Source: Bacillota bacterium
Lineage (GTDB): Bacteria > Planctomycetota > UBA8108 > UBA1146
Assembly (NCBI GenBank): GCA_003973385.1
Contig: QNYK01000104.1
Coordinates: 1-52,245 of the forward strand
Length of the DNA stretch: 52,245 bases
Reading direction: 5' to 3'
Position numbers and translations under genes: made by a program. Position 1 is the stretch's first letter. The number at the start of each line of letters is the position of its first letter. This document shows, piece by piece, positions 7,716 through 16,876 of the stretch. The notes beneath the pieces are model-generated. The model ran no database searches and had not been told where the DNA came from. It saw only the letters and a list, made by a program, of their open reading frames with translations.

Positions 7716-9962
7716 CTAGCTCCGGGCCGTGGCTTCGAGCCGATCGAGACGGATCACCCGGCCATCCGCATCGACCTCCCCGAACTGGAGTACCGCTGTC
7801 GGGCACTCCTGGATACAGGCACTGCAGCGGACACACTGAGGATCCTCGAGGGGGATGCCGCGCTGTGCGAATCCCATCACATCGATACCCTGGTGGCATA
7901 CGGAGGTGCAGACGTTACACGAGATGCACCGTTTCTTGTCGGAGATGATCCGGAACCGGGAAAAGCGCGCATAGATGTTCATCAAGGCCGCCAGAGGACA
8001 GGCAAATCGACACCAGGTCCGTCCAGAAAAGTGCCAGTAGAGGCCGACTCCGAGGATTCCGGAGAAGAACAGGTCAACGGTCCACCTGTAACTCAGCAGC
8101 GGCATGCCGTTGAGGATGCCGCCATAGATGCGGGCCGCCACGATTCCGATGGTGCTGTCGGGAGACCCCCACGACGCCAGCCTTGTCCCGAGCATCAGGA
8201 GGCACAGTACCAGCAGCAACTGGCCGAGGAAGTTGAGACGCATCGTCCATCGACCGTGGGGCATCTTGTGACGCTGGGTGTCGCCGAGTGTCTCGGCGAG
8301 CGCCCCGCAGGAGCAGATCCAGCCGCAGTAGACGCCCTTGCCCCAGCGACGGATCGCCAGCGGCAGCACCACGAAGGTCTGGACCAGCGAGATCACCAGC
8401 CACGTCGTCAGCGGCTCGGCCGTGAAGACATTCCAGAAGAACAGTGGCCAGGCGAGGATCAATCCGAAGCAACGCCAGTACTCTCGTCCGGGTGCGTAGC
8501 CCTGTACTTCAGGAAACAGAGCATCGGCCACGGTCTTGCCCCAGCCTGCATCGAAGTAGCCGAGATGTCCGAGCCAGGGCAGAAAAAGGTAGGGCAACAG
8601 GAACAGCGGCAACGCCTGGATCGAGATCAGGGTCCAGGTTTGCCACTTCACATATGCGGTTCGTCGGCGCCGGATCCTGCGGATGCCGAAGATCAGGATC
8701 ACCAGGGTGTAGGCGAGGCTATACCAGAATCCTGCCTCACCGACGCTCGACGCGAGCGCCCCTGCCAGCGTCGTCGAATCCGCGAATGCGCCTCCGAGGC
8801 CAGCCCACCAGCGATCGACCCCTGCCGGAAAACCTCCTTGAGATCGCCACCAGTCAGCCACCGGAAACCAGTCGACTGCGCTCTTCCAGTGAAAGAGCAG
8901 CGTGCAGATCGTCAACACCGCGAGCAGGCCGAGCCAACTGCGCACGGTCCACTCACCGCGGATCTTGACGCCGCAGCGCCGAAGAAATGCCAGAGGCGCC
9001 TCGCGGCCGATCATCGTGTAGACCGTGCTTGCCGAGACCGATCGGATGCCATCGGCTGTGCGCAGCGTCACCTGCTCTGCATCGATCTGGATCACCTCGG
9101 ATGCTGCCTCGACCTGGATCTGCTGGGCGCGGCGGCGATCCTCGACGAGGTCGAGGATGTGCTGCGCGGGTCGCACCAGCTGGTCACTGCGGTGCGACAG
9201 GGTGACTGCTGCTCCCGCATCGGCGAGAGCCACTGCGGTCTCACAGGCCGAGTTGCCGCCTCCGACCACGACGACCGACTCACCACGATGGGCGGCTGGA
9301 TCGTGCATTCGATGAGAGACATGGTCGAGTTCCTCTCCGGCAACGCCGAGTTGCCGGTGGTCACCCCCTCGACCGATCGCGATCACGACCCTCATCGCCT
9401 CGAAGCTTTCGCCTTGCTGGCAGATGACCTTCAATGCTCCCTCGTGGCGGACGACCCTCTCGACACGAGCGCAGATCGGAGTGACTCCAGCTTCCTTGAC
9501 CTGCTGATGGAGCGACTCCAGCAGGCCCTCCCGGTCGAGATCCCCCTCGGGAAACTGCAGTTCTCCGGCCGGCTTCATCTCCGTGGGGCAGGTGAAGATC
9601 GGTTTGCCGACGGGAAAGTTCTCCAGGGTCTCGAGCAAGCGACCAGACTCGAGCAGGCGATGTTCGATCCCCAGTCGTTTCGCCTCGATGGATGCGGCGA
9701 GACCGGAGACACCAGCACCGATGATGACGAGCGGTAACCGACCATCCGCAGAGAGTTGCGGATCGCCATCCATCGATCTGACGACGCGGGTGCCCGAGTC
9801 AACGGCAAACTTGAGGTGCGGAGTGCCGGTCAGATCACCGACGATGAAGAGACCGGGAATGTTGGTCGAGAAGTTCGAGTCCACCTCGGGCACGGGTTCA
9901 ACAACTCCTGCGGGCCATTGCAGGTGTAACCAGCGTGAAAACTCGGAGAGTGCCCCCAGCAC
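7716..9962 (-). CDS. FAD/NAD(P)-dependent oxidoreductase fused to an NapH/CcoG-like 4Fe-4S membrane module
   Basis: A 748-residue fusion. Residues 72-330 resemble a thioredoxin reductase-like flavoprotein: FAD motif VIIGAGVSGL (79-88) and NAD(P) motif VVVVGGGNSA (230-239). The FAD-sealing segment that normally ends such proteins (NIPGLFIVGDL) instead lies at 34-44, ahead of the first Rossmann motif. From about 341 on are several membrane helices with cysteine clusters CGWICSC (546-552), CRFACP (651-656), CISCNVCTSVC (679-689) and CVRCSACIQECP (710-721), matching NapH/CcoG-type ferredoxin membrane proteins. It probably passes electrons between NAD(P)H and a membrane or periplasmic acceptor. 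The GTG start at 9962 lies 6 bases after the M32 peptidase stop. Confidence 0.87.
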   Translation of the reverse strand: MLGALSEFSRWLHLQWPAGVVEPVPEVDSNFSTNIPGLFIVGDLTGTPHLKFAVDSGTRVVRSMDGDPQLSADGRLPLVIIGAGVSGLAASIEAKRLGIEHRLLESGRLLETLENFPVGKPIFTCPTEMKPAGELQFPEGDLDREGLLESLHQQVKEAGVTPICARVERVVRHEGALKVICQQGESFEAMRVVIAIGRGGDHRQLGVAGEELDHVSHRMHDPAAHRGESVVVVGGGNSACETAVALADAGAAVTLSHRSDQLVRPAQHILDLVEDRRRAQQIQVEAASEVIQIDAEQVTLRTADGIRSVSASTVYTMIGREAPLAFLRRCGVKIRGEWTVRSWLGLLAVLTICTLLFHWKSAVDWFPVADWWRSQGGFPAGVDRWWAGLGGAFADSTTLAGALASSVGEAGFWYSLAYTLVILIFGIRRIRRRRTAYVKWQTWTLISIQALPLFLLPYLFLPWLGHLGYFDAGWGKTVADALFPEVQGYAPGREYWRCFGLILAWPLFFWNVFTAEPLTTWLVISLVQTFVVLPLAIRRWGKGVYCGWICSCGALAETLGDTQRHKMPHGRWTMRLNFLGQLLLVLCLLMLGTRLASWGSPDSTIGIVAARIYGGILNGMPLLSYRWTVDLFFSGILGVGLYWHFSGRTWCRFACPLAALMNIYARFSRFRIISDKKRCISCNVCTSVCHQGIDVMGFAQRGIPLEDPQCVRCSACIQECPTAVLQFGEVDADGRVIRLDRLEATARS

Positions 9963-9968
9963 GTCTGG

Positions 9969-11474
9969 CTATACTCCGTGGACCATCTCGACCTTGCGAT
10001 CGAGAGCAGAGATCATCACGCTCGGGTCGAGTCCAGATCCCGTCGCATCTTCGAGCAAATCCAGAGGTGCTCTACGCCGCCCCGGTGCGTGCACCCGGGT
10101 TCGCAGCCACTCCAGGATGGTATCGAATCGGCCTGCAGAGACCTCCTGGTCGATATTGATGTCACGACTGATCGCCTCGTAGAAGTGTGCAGAGTAGAGG
10201 GAGCCGAGCAGGTATGTCGGGAAGTAGCCGAACAGGCCAAAACTCCAGTGGATGTCCTGGAGTACTCCATCGCGATCGGTCTCCGGTTGTATCCCCAGGT
10301 ATTCCTGCATCTTTTCGCGCCACAATCCGGGCAGGTCAGCGACCGAGATGGAGCCGTCGAAGAGTCCCTTTTCCAGTTCGAAGCGAAGCGCTATATGGAG
10401 ACCATAGGTGACTTCATCTGCTTCGACCCGGATCAATGAAGGTCGCACCGGATTGACAGCAGCGGCCATCTCCCTGGAGCTCACACCGTCAAGTTTTCCC
10501 GGGAAGTGCTGACACATCTTGGGAAGGAAGTGGCTCCAGAAAGCCTCTCCGCGGGCGATTTCATTTTCCCAGAAACGACTTTGCGATTCGTGAATGCCGA
10601 GCGAGATGCTGTCGCAAAGAGGTGTGTGTTCCCATTCCGGGTCGAGTCCCTGCTCATACAAGGCATGACCGGTCTCGTGGATCACTCCGTAGAGATTACT
10701 GATGAAATCATCAGTGCTGACGCGTGTGGTGATGCGCACATCATGGGGGGCTGAAGGAGATGTACAGAAGGGATGGGTTGTCAGGTCCAGAGTACCTCGC
10801 TCGAAATCGTAGCCGAGTTCTGTGGCCACCTCTCTGGCGAAGGCGAGTTGCTTGTCCTTGTCCCACGGTCCCTTCATGAAGGAAGGAACATCGGACGGGT
10901 TTTCCGTGGCGCGTTCGATGATCGTTCGAAGACCAGGTACGACCTGCTGGCAGATCTTCTCGAACTCGCTGGCAGTCAGGCCTCGTTCGTACAAGTTCAA
11001 CAAGATGTCGTAGCGTTCGAATCCGTCATTCTGAAGAGCATCTGCGTAATCGCCCTGCAACTCGACCTGCTTCGAAAGTAGCGGTTCGAAGAGCGAGAAC
11101 TCGTCCTTTTCGCGTGCAGCACGCCATGCCGTCAACGCCTTCGAACTGGTTTCTGCGATCTCGGTGGCGAGGCTTGCCGGGATCCGAACCGACTGGTCGT
11201 AGTCGTAGCGGACCTCTCTGACGAGAGCCAGCAGGTCGGGGTCGCCGGAACTTTGAGCCACTTCCTCGGCGCGCTCTATACAATCACCGAGTGCTGGATC
11301 CTGCGATCGTCTGTGCTTGATCCCGACGATCTCGCCCAGTGCTGCAGCGCGCGACTCTGCACCGCCAGGTGGCATGTAGGTCTCCTGATCCCACTCCAGC
11401 AGCATGATGGCATGTTCGATCAATGAGATCCCGCGCAACTTCTCCTTCAACTCGGAAATTGCATCGTCTTTCAT
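9969..11474 (-). CDS. Carboxypeptidase Taq, metallopeptidase family M32
   Basis: Cytoplasmic zinc carboxypeptidase of 501 residues, the usual M32 length. The HExxH zinc motif is HETGH at 266-270, and the third ligand region is HESQSRFWEN (from 295, with Glu296). The HPFCTSP segment (234-240) before the zinc site and the C-terminal substrate-binding segment are also typical of M32. These enzymes trim single residues from peptide C-termini in peptide turnover. The ATG overlaps the thymidine kinase stop by 4 bases, and the next gene begins 6 bases after this stop, so the three form one transcription unit. Confidence 0.95.
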   Translation of the reverse strand: MKDDAISELKEKLRGISLIEHAIMLLEWDQETYMPPGGAESRAAALGEIVGIKHRRSQDPALGDCIERAEEVAQSSGDPDLLALVREVRYDYDQSVRIPASLATEIAETSSKALTAWRAAREKDEFSLFEPLLSKQVELQGDYADALQNDGFERYDILLNLYERGLTASEFEKICQQVVPGLRTIIERATENPSDVPSFMKGPWDKDKQLAFAREVATELGYDFERGTLDLTTHPFCTSPSAPHDVRITTRVSTDDFISNLYGVIHETGHALYEQGLDPEWEHTPLCDSISLGIHESQSRFWENEIARGEAFWSHFLPKMCQHFPGKLDGVSSREMAAAVNPVRPSLIRVEADEVTYGLHIALRFELEKGLFDGSISVADLPGLWREKMQEYLGIQPETDRDGVLQDIHWSFGLFGYFPTYLLGSLYSAHFYEAISRDINIDQEVSAGRFDTILEWLRTRVHAPGRRRAPLDLLEDATGSGLDPSVMISALDRKVEMVHGV

Positions 11475-12088
11475 GTCGTCAACTCGCTTTCAGCAATGTC
11501 CTCGTCGATCCCCTCGACACCATCGAGATTCAGGGCCTCGACATAGTGCAAGGAACACACCGGCTGGAAGATTTCATCTCCTCCGACCTGTTGACTGGGT
11601 CCATCGAGAAGTGCTACCCCATCGACGCACTTGAGGTTGAAGATCGCTTTCCTGTTGCAGCGATGGCATGTGGTCTTCACTTCCTCGATGGAATCTGCCA
11701 GTTCCATCAGGCGACGGCTGCCTTCAAATAGCTTGCTTCGAAAATCGGTTCTCAAGCCATAGCAGATCACCGGTACCCCGACCTGATCCGAGATGTCCCG
11801 CAACTGGTCGATGTGACGGGCGGTCAGGAACTGAACCTCATCGACCAGAACACACTGTGCATCCTCGAACATCGATCGGTCCAGGCGCCCAGAAGCAGAC
11901 AGGATGATGTGAGCCTCGCGGTGTAACCCGGCACGAGAGGCGACTTCTTTTGTGCCGTACCTGTCGTCGAAGCCCGGCTTGATGACGACGACTTTTTTCC
12001 CCTGGCGCTCATAGTTGTGGGCTACCGCCAGCAGATTCAGAGTCTTGGCACTGCCCACTGTTCCGTGCCTGAAGTAGAGTTTGGCCAT
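11471..12088 (-). CDS. tdk: Thymidine kinase
   Basis: Type II thymidine kinase (205 residues), phosphorylating thymidine with ATP for pyrimidine salvage in the cytosol. The P-loop is GTVGSAKT (9-16), where the usual Gly before the Lys is Ala. The Walker B/catalytic site is VLVDEVQFL with Asp83 and Glu84, and the lasso region has CYGLRTDF (109-116). The zinc site is C141-x2-C144 with C178 and probably His181. The ATG has a strong AGGAGGAG upstream. It is first in the tdk-M32-flavoprotein run; its stop overlaps the next start. Confidence 0.96.
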   Translation of the reverse strand: MAKLYFRHGTVGSAKTLNLLAVAHNYERQGKKVVVIKPGFDDRYGTKEVASRAGLHREAHIILSASGRLDRSMFEDAQCVLVDEVQFLTARHIDQLRDISDQVGVPVICYGLRTDFRSKLFEGSRRLMELADSIEEVKTTCHRCNRKAIFNLKCVDGVALLDGPSQQVGGDEIFQPVCSLHYVEALNLDGVEGIDEDIAESELTT

Positions 12089-12157
12089 CGATCTCCTCCT
12101 GAAGAAGGGTCCACCGACCCCGCTTCAGGGTAGCCGGGAGTCAGGCCTCGATCCATG

Positions 12158-13270
12158 CTAGCCGTCAGAGTCAGACGCGGGATCGGCCTCAGGAACCGGC
12201 AGCACGGTATCATCTTCCGGCACGTCTGGATCCTGTGGCGGGTCCTGCGCTGCGCGAAGCACATCGGCGCCCTTCAGCAGCGAATCCTTGATCCATTGCC
12301 TCACCAGCACGGTTCGATGATCGCCGACCACCCGGGCGGTGAATCCCTGTCCTCCCGCTGGAAGTTCCCTCTCCTGGCCGAACTGGATGGTGTGAATCGA
12401 ACCATCTGCGAGTTCGACCTCGATGAAGGAGGAGGCCGGGTCGAGCCCCAGCGCTGCCATATCGCTCGGATCCATCGGCCACGCCGCCTGGACATTTTTC
12501 AGTGACGATATGATTCCCTTGACCGTGGTCTCGTCGGCAGGAAATAGTTCACCATCCGCAGACGAGCGCACCATCCAGAGTGGATCTTCGGTTCCCGACA
12601 CCAGAGGATTCTCATCTTCTTGCGACGCTGGCGGGTTATCTGAAGGTTTCCAGATCAACTGGGAGAGACCCTCAGGAGTTTCGATGTGCATCCGGCGAAC
12701 CACTGCATCCGCGGGAAGCCGAAACAGTACCTTATCTGTCCAGCGCCCCGCTTCGAGGGTGGAGCCGGCGAAGGCGGCGCGGGCTCGAAGATTCGGAGAG
12801 ACGCTGTAGACCTCGTTGGACCCGGCGATGCGGATGAAGGAACGGCTGAAGCCATCTCGCTTGCCGATCACCAGATCTGTCATCGTCTGCCCGGATGAGT
12901 CCTTGAGAGCGATCTTCAATCCGGCTTCGTCGCTGACATCGAATGTCGAGTGGCTGGCAACTTTCGAGGCGCGTTGATGAGCAGCGGCTATCGAGCGAAT
13001 ATCGGCGAGGAGCCGATCAATTTCCTGATGATCTGCAGGGTAATCCCACACCGAAGCGACACTCCAGGAGTCTCCTTGCCTCTCCAGTACGACGGTGTTG
13101 GTCCCCTGCATCATCTCGATGCGCATCACCTGCTGCACATCCAACCGGGTGAAGGCTGCGATGGCGACAGGCACCTCGGTCGGCCCGGAATAGGGATCCT
13201 TTTCGAAATAGTAAAGCAGTCCGGCACCGATGATGATCGCCAGCAGCATGCTCAAGTTTCTGGGATTCAT
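12158..13270 (-). CDS. DUF4340 membrane-anchored protein of a Gld-like ABC system
   Basis: A 370-residue protein with one N-terminal membrane anchor (about 5-21) followed by a large periplasmic part; it matches the DUF4340 family by its pattern of short repeated beta-rich units (RIEMMQGTNTVVLERQGDSW and related segments) and by position after a GldG-type gene. The acidic Pro/Asp-rich tail begins near 345. The ATG overlaps the GldG-like stop by 4 bases and is last of the four-gene operon. Family members travel with GldA/F/G-type exporters in planctomycetes and others; the molecular role is unknown. Confidence 0.85.
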   Translation of the reverse strand: MNPRNLSMLLAIIIGAGLLYYFEKDPYSGPTEVPVAIAAFTRLDVQQVMRIEMMQGTNTVVLERQGDSWSVASVWDYPADHQEIDRLLADIRSIAAAHQRASKVASHSTFDVSDEAGLKIALKDSSGQTMTDLVIGKRDGFSRSFIRIAGSNEVYSVSPNLRARAAFAGSTLEAGRWTDKVLFRLPADAVVRRMHIETPEGLSQLIWKPSDNPPASQEDENPLVSGTEDPLWMVRSSADGELFPADETTVKGIISSLKNVQAAWPMDPSDMAALGLDPASSFIEVELADGSIHTIQFGQERELPAGGQGFTARVVGDHRTVLVRQWIKDSLLKGADVLRAAQDPPQDPDVPEDDTVLPVPEADPASDSDG

Positions 13271-15063
13271 GCCGAGCCCTCCTCCGATTGGATCTTGCTC
13301 TCATAAGCGTAGGATGCACCCGTTCGGCTCGCCGAATAGACCATGAAGATCAGCAGCAAGATCAGCGGTATTCCGACCATGTTGCCATAGGTTGCCAGGT
13401 TTCTCTCGCTACGCTCGGTTTCTCGCAGCGCGCTGGAGACCTGTATCTTGGCACGGATCCTTGCCAGATCTGGATCGAGGGCCAGCGCTTCGATGGAACC
13501 GACGAGAAACCGAACATTCTGCTGGTAGAGGCTCAGCGACGCGTACTTGGCGATGTCGGCGGAACCGATCAGCAGTACCCGACCCGGTCTGGAGGCGATC
13601 GCAGCCACCGTCGGATCGGCTGTGGCATCCGTTTCCTCGGAGGGGTCCCAGGGTGGAACCGGTGTCCCTTCCTTGAATGTGGTCGGGAAGGTGCCTTCCA
13701 GCAGCAAGCAGAGATGGCGTACTGCCAGTGATCCCGGATCCTGTGGCCTGGAATCCATCTCTGCCGTGTATCCGGGACTGTATCGGGCTAACCAGGAGCC
13801 ACTCGAAGAACTGGCGAGGATCGAGATCTCGATTCCTGCGGCCGCAGCCATCTCCTGATTGATCACAAACGGGGTGGCGAAGGGGAAGATGATGGACCCG
13901 ACCCCTCGGGTCAGAGGCGATGTCCCATCGAGGCCATTTCCAGAGGCTGCCGGGCAGAGATGGAATGGAGCGGCCTGACGAAACTGGGATCCGAATGGAC
14001 CGGGGCGCAGGATTTCGATCGACCCGCACTCGTTACTGGCGACGATGACATTTTCGACCGTCTCAACACCCCACATCCGGAGCGTCGGGGAGAGTCCAGG
14101 AGTCAGTGGTGTGAACTGAAGTCGCTGGTCAAGGGTTCCGGATGTTGTCGAGGCCATCACGAATGCCGGGCGGCCAGAAGCGATCGATCGTTCGATCTCG
14201 AAGCGCTGCCTCGGAGTCGTGGCGTTCGGTTCTGCGATGATCAGAAGTGCAGCCTCTTCAGGAATCATCGATTCTCGGGTCAGGTCAATTCGTCTTACAT
14301 CGAACCTATCAGTGAGAATGTCGTTGACGAAGGGGTCGAAATGACTGATCGGCTGAGGCAAAGGAGTGCCGTTCGATTCGGTGATGAGATCTTCAGGTCT
14401 GCCATGAAAGAATGCGATCACGGGCTTGGATGTACTCGACAGTTTTGCGATTCGGCTTACCAGCTCATACTCGAGGCCCTCGAGGTTTGTGTGCACAGGA
14501 ATCGCTTCCGCATCTCGGTCGAGGTACTTGAGCACCAGGGCACTGTAGAAGGGCACGATCTCGAAACCGTCATCCTTGAAGGACCTTCCCTGAAGCTCCG
14601 GGATTCCCTGTTGCGCCAGTTCCTTCTTGATCTCATCGGCAAAGGAAGCGGCTCCGCCGAGCAGCGCTTGCATCGGATTACTCTGGGGCACTTCCCCCGA
14701 ATTCTCCTTCTCCTTGACGAATTCCTCGATGATTCGATTCGGATTCCGAACCTGGATTTTGAGATCGGCTCCTGCGGCCTTTGCAGAGCGCTGGAATTCA
14801 TCCAGATAATCGACGGTATCGCGGCGCAGATTCTGGAGGCCAGATGGCATCCTCTCGCTGACCCAGTACTCGATGGTCAACTCCTCCGGCAGTTCAGAGA
14901 GGATTCGACCCGTCTCTGGACTCACGGTGTGAATGCCTTCTCTCGTCAGGTCGACGCGCTGGTCGAAGCGTAATGAGATGGCATTGCAGATGACGAGCAG
15001 CACGGTCAGCAAGATCAGTGAAGAGACCCAGCGGGTCATGAAGCTGGACAATCTTTGTTTCAT
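13267..15063 (-). CDS. GldG-like auxiliary ABC transporter protein
   Basis: A 598-residue protein of the GldG/ABC-type uncharacterised transport family: an N-terminal membrane helix (about 12-35), a large extracytoplasmic domain and a C-terminal membrane helix (about 560-582). The N-terminal FDQRVDLTREGIHTVSPETG segment is characteristic of GldG proteins (the usual start is DLT..K.YTLS..T). The ATG at 15063 follows GGGG at normal spacing; a GTG directly before it is also possible. It lies between the permease (9-base gap) and DUF4340 (overlap). In Bacteroidetes GldG belongs to a gliding ABC complex, but in planctomycetes the cargo is not known. Confidence 0.9.
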   Translation of the reverse strand: MKQRLSSFMTRWVSSLILLTVLLVICNAISLRFDQRVDLTREGIHTVSPETGRILSELPEELTIEYWVSERMPSGLQNLRRDTVDYLDEFQRSAKAAGADLKIQVRNPNRIIEEFVKEKENSGEVPQSNPMQALLGGAASFADEIKKELAQQGIPELQGRSFKDDGFEIVPFYSALVLKYLDRDAEAIPVHTNLEGLEYELVSRIAKLSSTSKPVIAFFHGRPEDLITESNGTPLPQPISHFDPFVNDILTDRFDVRRIDLTRESMIPEEAALLIIAEPNATTPRQRFEIERSIASGRPAFVMASTTSGTLDQRLQFTPLTPGLSPTLRMWGVETVENVIVASNECGSIEILRPGPFGSQFRQAAPFHLCPAASGNGLDGTSPLTRGVGSIIFPFATPFVINQEMAAAAGIEISILASSSSGSWLARYSPGYTAEMDSRPQDPGSLAVRHLCLLLEGTFPTTFKEGTPVPPWDPSEETDATADPTVAAIASRPGRVLLIGSADIAKYASLSLYQQNVRFLVGSIEALALDPDLARIRAKIQVSSALRETERSERNLATYGNMVGIPLILLLIFMVYSASRTGASYAYESKIQSEEGSA

Positions 15064-15072
15064 CACTTCCCC

Positions 15073-15807
15073 TTACTGTTTCTTCAGTTCGACCTGGAAT
15101 ACCGTCAGCGCCAGGAAGAAGCAGGAGCCGGACAGAAAATAAACGACATCGCTGATGGCGAGTACTCCGCGCTCGATGGATCGAAAGTGGGATTGAACAC
15201 CCAGCGACTCGACGATTCTTGCAAGCGTCTCATTGGTGCCAGAGATGAAGGAGGCGAAATCGGGACTCAATGCAAGCACCAACACGATGCCAGCGGTGAC
15301 TCCTACCAGTAGCGAGACCACCTGGTTGCGAGAGAGCGCAGAGACCCAGCAACCGAGCGCAAGAAACATCATTCCCGCCAGCACGGTACCGATGTAGCCG
15401 CCGATGATCGGACCCCAGTCTATGGGACTGGCCGCCAGATAACTGATGGTGGCAGGAATCCCGAGACTGCAGATCACGCTCGCCAGTAACACCACGACGG
15501 ACGCGAGCCACTTGCCGATCACCAGGTTCACCACCTTGACGGGGAGGGACAGCAGCACCTCGGTGCTGCCAGTTCTCAACTCCTCTGACCACAGGCGCAT
15601 CGTCACTGCCGGGGCGAACACCATCAGGGTAAATGGCATCAGTCCAAACCAGACCCTCATGTCAGCACTCTCGATGATGAAGAAGGGAGAGTAGAGGAAG
15701 AAGAAGAAGGACAGGATTGCGATCTGGAGTGCGATGAAGATCCAGGCGATGGGTGTCTGGAAGTAGGCGCCGCATTCGCGCCGAGCGACGATCAGTATAT
15801 CCTTCAT
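15073..15807 (-). CDS. ABC transporter permease, GldF-like
   Basis: A 244-residue integral membrane protein with about six hydrophobic segments, beginning ILIVARRECGAYFQTPIAWIF, the typical start of ABC-2/GldF permeases. The segment LRTGSTEVLLSLPVKVVNLVIGK is the family cytoplasmic coupling region. It would pair with the ATPase encoded just upstream, whose stop overlaps this ATG by 4 bases, and with the GldG-like subunit downstream, to form one inner-membrane ABC complex. Confidence 0.93.
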   Translation of the reverse strand: MKDILIVARRECGAYFQTPIAWIFIALQIAILSFFFFLYSPFFIIESADMRVWFGLMPFTLMVFAPAVTMRLWSEELRTGSTEVLLSLPVKVVNLVIGKWLASVVVLLASVICSLGIPATISYLAASPIDWGPIIGGYIGTVLAGMMFLALGCWVSALSRNQVVSLLVGVTAGIVLVLALSPDFASFISGTNETLARIVESLGVQSHFRSIERGVLAISDVVYFLSGSCFFLALTVFQVELKKQ

Positions 15808-16790
15808 GCTTGCACCCGCTCTCCGCCGGTCAGACGCAGGTATACCTGCTCCAGGCTTTCTCTCGAGCGACCTACATGCAGCAATCTGGATCCAGATCGG
15901 TAGATCTGGATCGACAAATCACCGAGGTCTGGAGCAGATTCTCCGAGCCACCTGTGAACGGTTTCGCCCGTGGATCCCTCAACGCCCGGGGCCAGTTGCA
16001 ACCCGGGGCACTGCTCAGGATCCACACCGCTTCCAGAGGTCACCACCTGCCAATCCTCGGAGGAGTCTCCTGCCAGTTCATCAGGAGTGCCGTCAGCGAT
16101 CAGATGACCGGAATGGATGACGATGATTCGAGTACAGATGGCGGCGATTTCCTGCAAGATGTGAGTGCTGAAGATGACGGCGCAATCGGTAGCCAGTTCA
16201 CGAATCAATGACCTGACCTCGATGATCTGACGAGGGTCGAGTCCGTTGGTGGGTTCGTCGAGAATCACCACCTCGGGATTGTGAATCAGTGCCTGGGCGA
16301 GGCCGACTCTCTGGCGGAAGCCCTTGGAGAGGGTTCCGCAGCGCCGGCGTAACATCGGCAGCAGGCCGAGGCGCTTTGAGATGCGGTCGATGCTCTTCTC
16401 CAGGACTGCTTTTGCAATTCCCCGTGCGCTACCGATGAAGCGAAGGTAATCGATCACTTCCATCTCTTCGTAAAGGGGAATGCTCTCCGGTAAGTAGCCA
16501 AACTTTTTCTTGGCTTCGATCGGATGGGTGGCCACATCGATGCCGCAGATCTTCGCCGACCCTCGATCGGCGGCGATCAATCCGGTGATCATCCTCAGAG
16601 TGGTACTCTTGCCGGCTCCATTGGGGCCGAGAAAACCGAGAATCTCTCCGCGGCGAACCTCGAAGGACACATCTTGAGCAGCCTTTGTCTCGCCGAAGGA
16701 GCGACTCAGTTGGCTGGCCTCGATGACAGTTGTCCTTGGCGAAGCGGGGGGAGCATTGTTGGCCAGTGCTCCCGATGACTCCTCAGACAT
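15804..16790 (-). CDS. ABC transporter ATP-binding protein, GldA-like
   Basis: ATPase of 328 residues for the Gld-like exporter. Walker A is GPNGAGKST (55-63), the signature is LSKGFRQRVGLAQAL, Walker B is VVILDEPTNGLDP, and the switch His is in IFSTHIL. The ATG at 16790 (MSEESSG) follows AAAGGA; an upstream in-frame start would add 18 residues without support. The C-terminal 60 residues after the ATPase core are an extra domain seen in ABC-2 type ATPases. First gene of the operon running to 12158. Confidence 0.95.
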   Translation of the reverse strand: MSEESSGALANNAPPASPRTTVIEASQLSRSFGETKAAQDVSFEVRRGEILGFLGPNGAGKSTTLRMITGLIAADRGSAKICGIDVATHPIEAKKKFGYLPESIPLYEEMEVIDYLRFIGSARGIAKAVLEKSIDRISKRLGLLPMLRRRCGTLSKGFRQRVGLAQALIHNPEVVILDEPTNGLDPRQIIEVRSLIRELATDCAVIFSTHILQEIAAICTRIIVIHSGHLIADGTPDELAGDSSEDWQVVTSGSGVDPEQCPGLQLAPGVEGSTGETVHRWLGESAPDLGDLSIQIYRSGSRLLHVGRSRESLEQVYLRLTGGERVQA

Positions 16791-16876
16791 CCGGGTTCCG
16801 TCCTTTCCATCCGTGCGGGTCGGCGGTCGCAAGTGCGACCGCAACCATACAGGATGAATAGGATACGGGTCTCATT

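Noticed and set aside
7893..9737. Plus-strand open frame of 614 codons
   Set aside because: Antisense of the flavoprotein/4Fe-4S gene, which has clear motifs; the plus frame has none.
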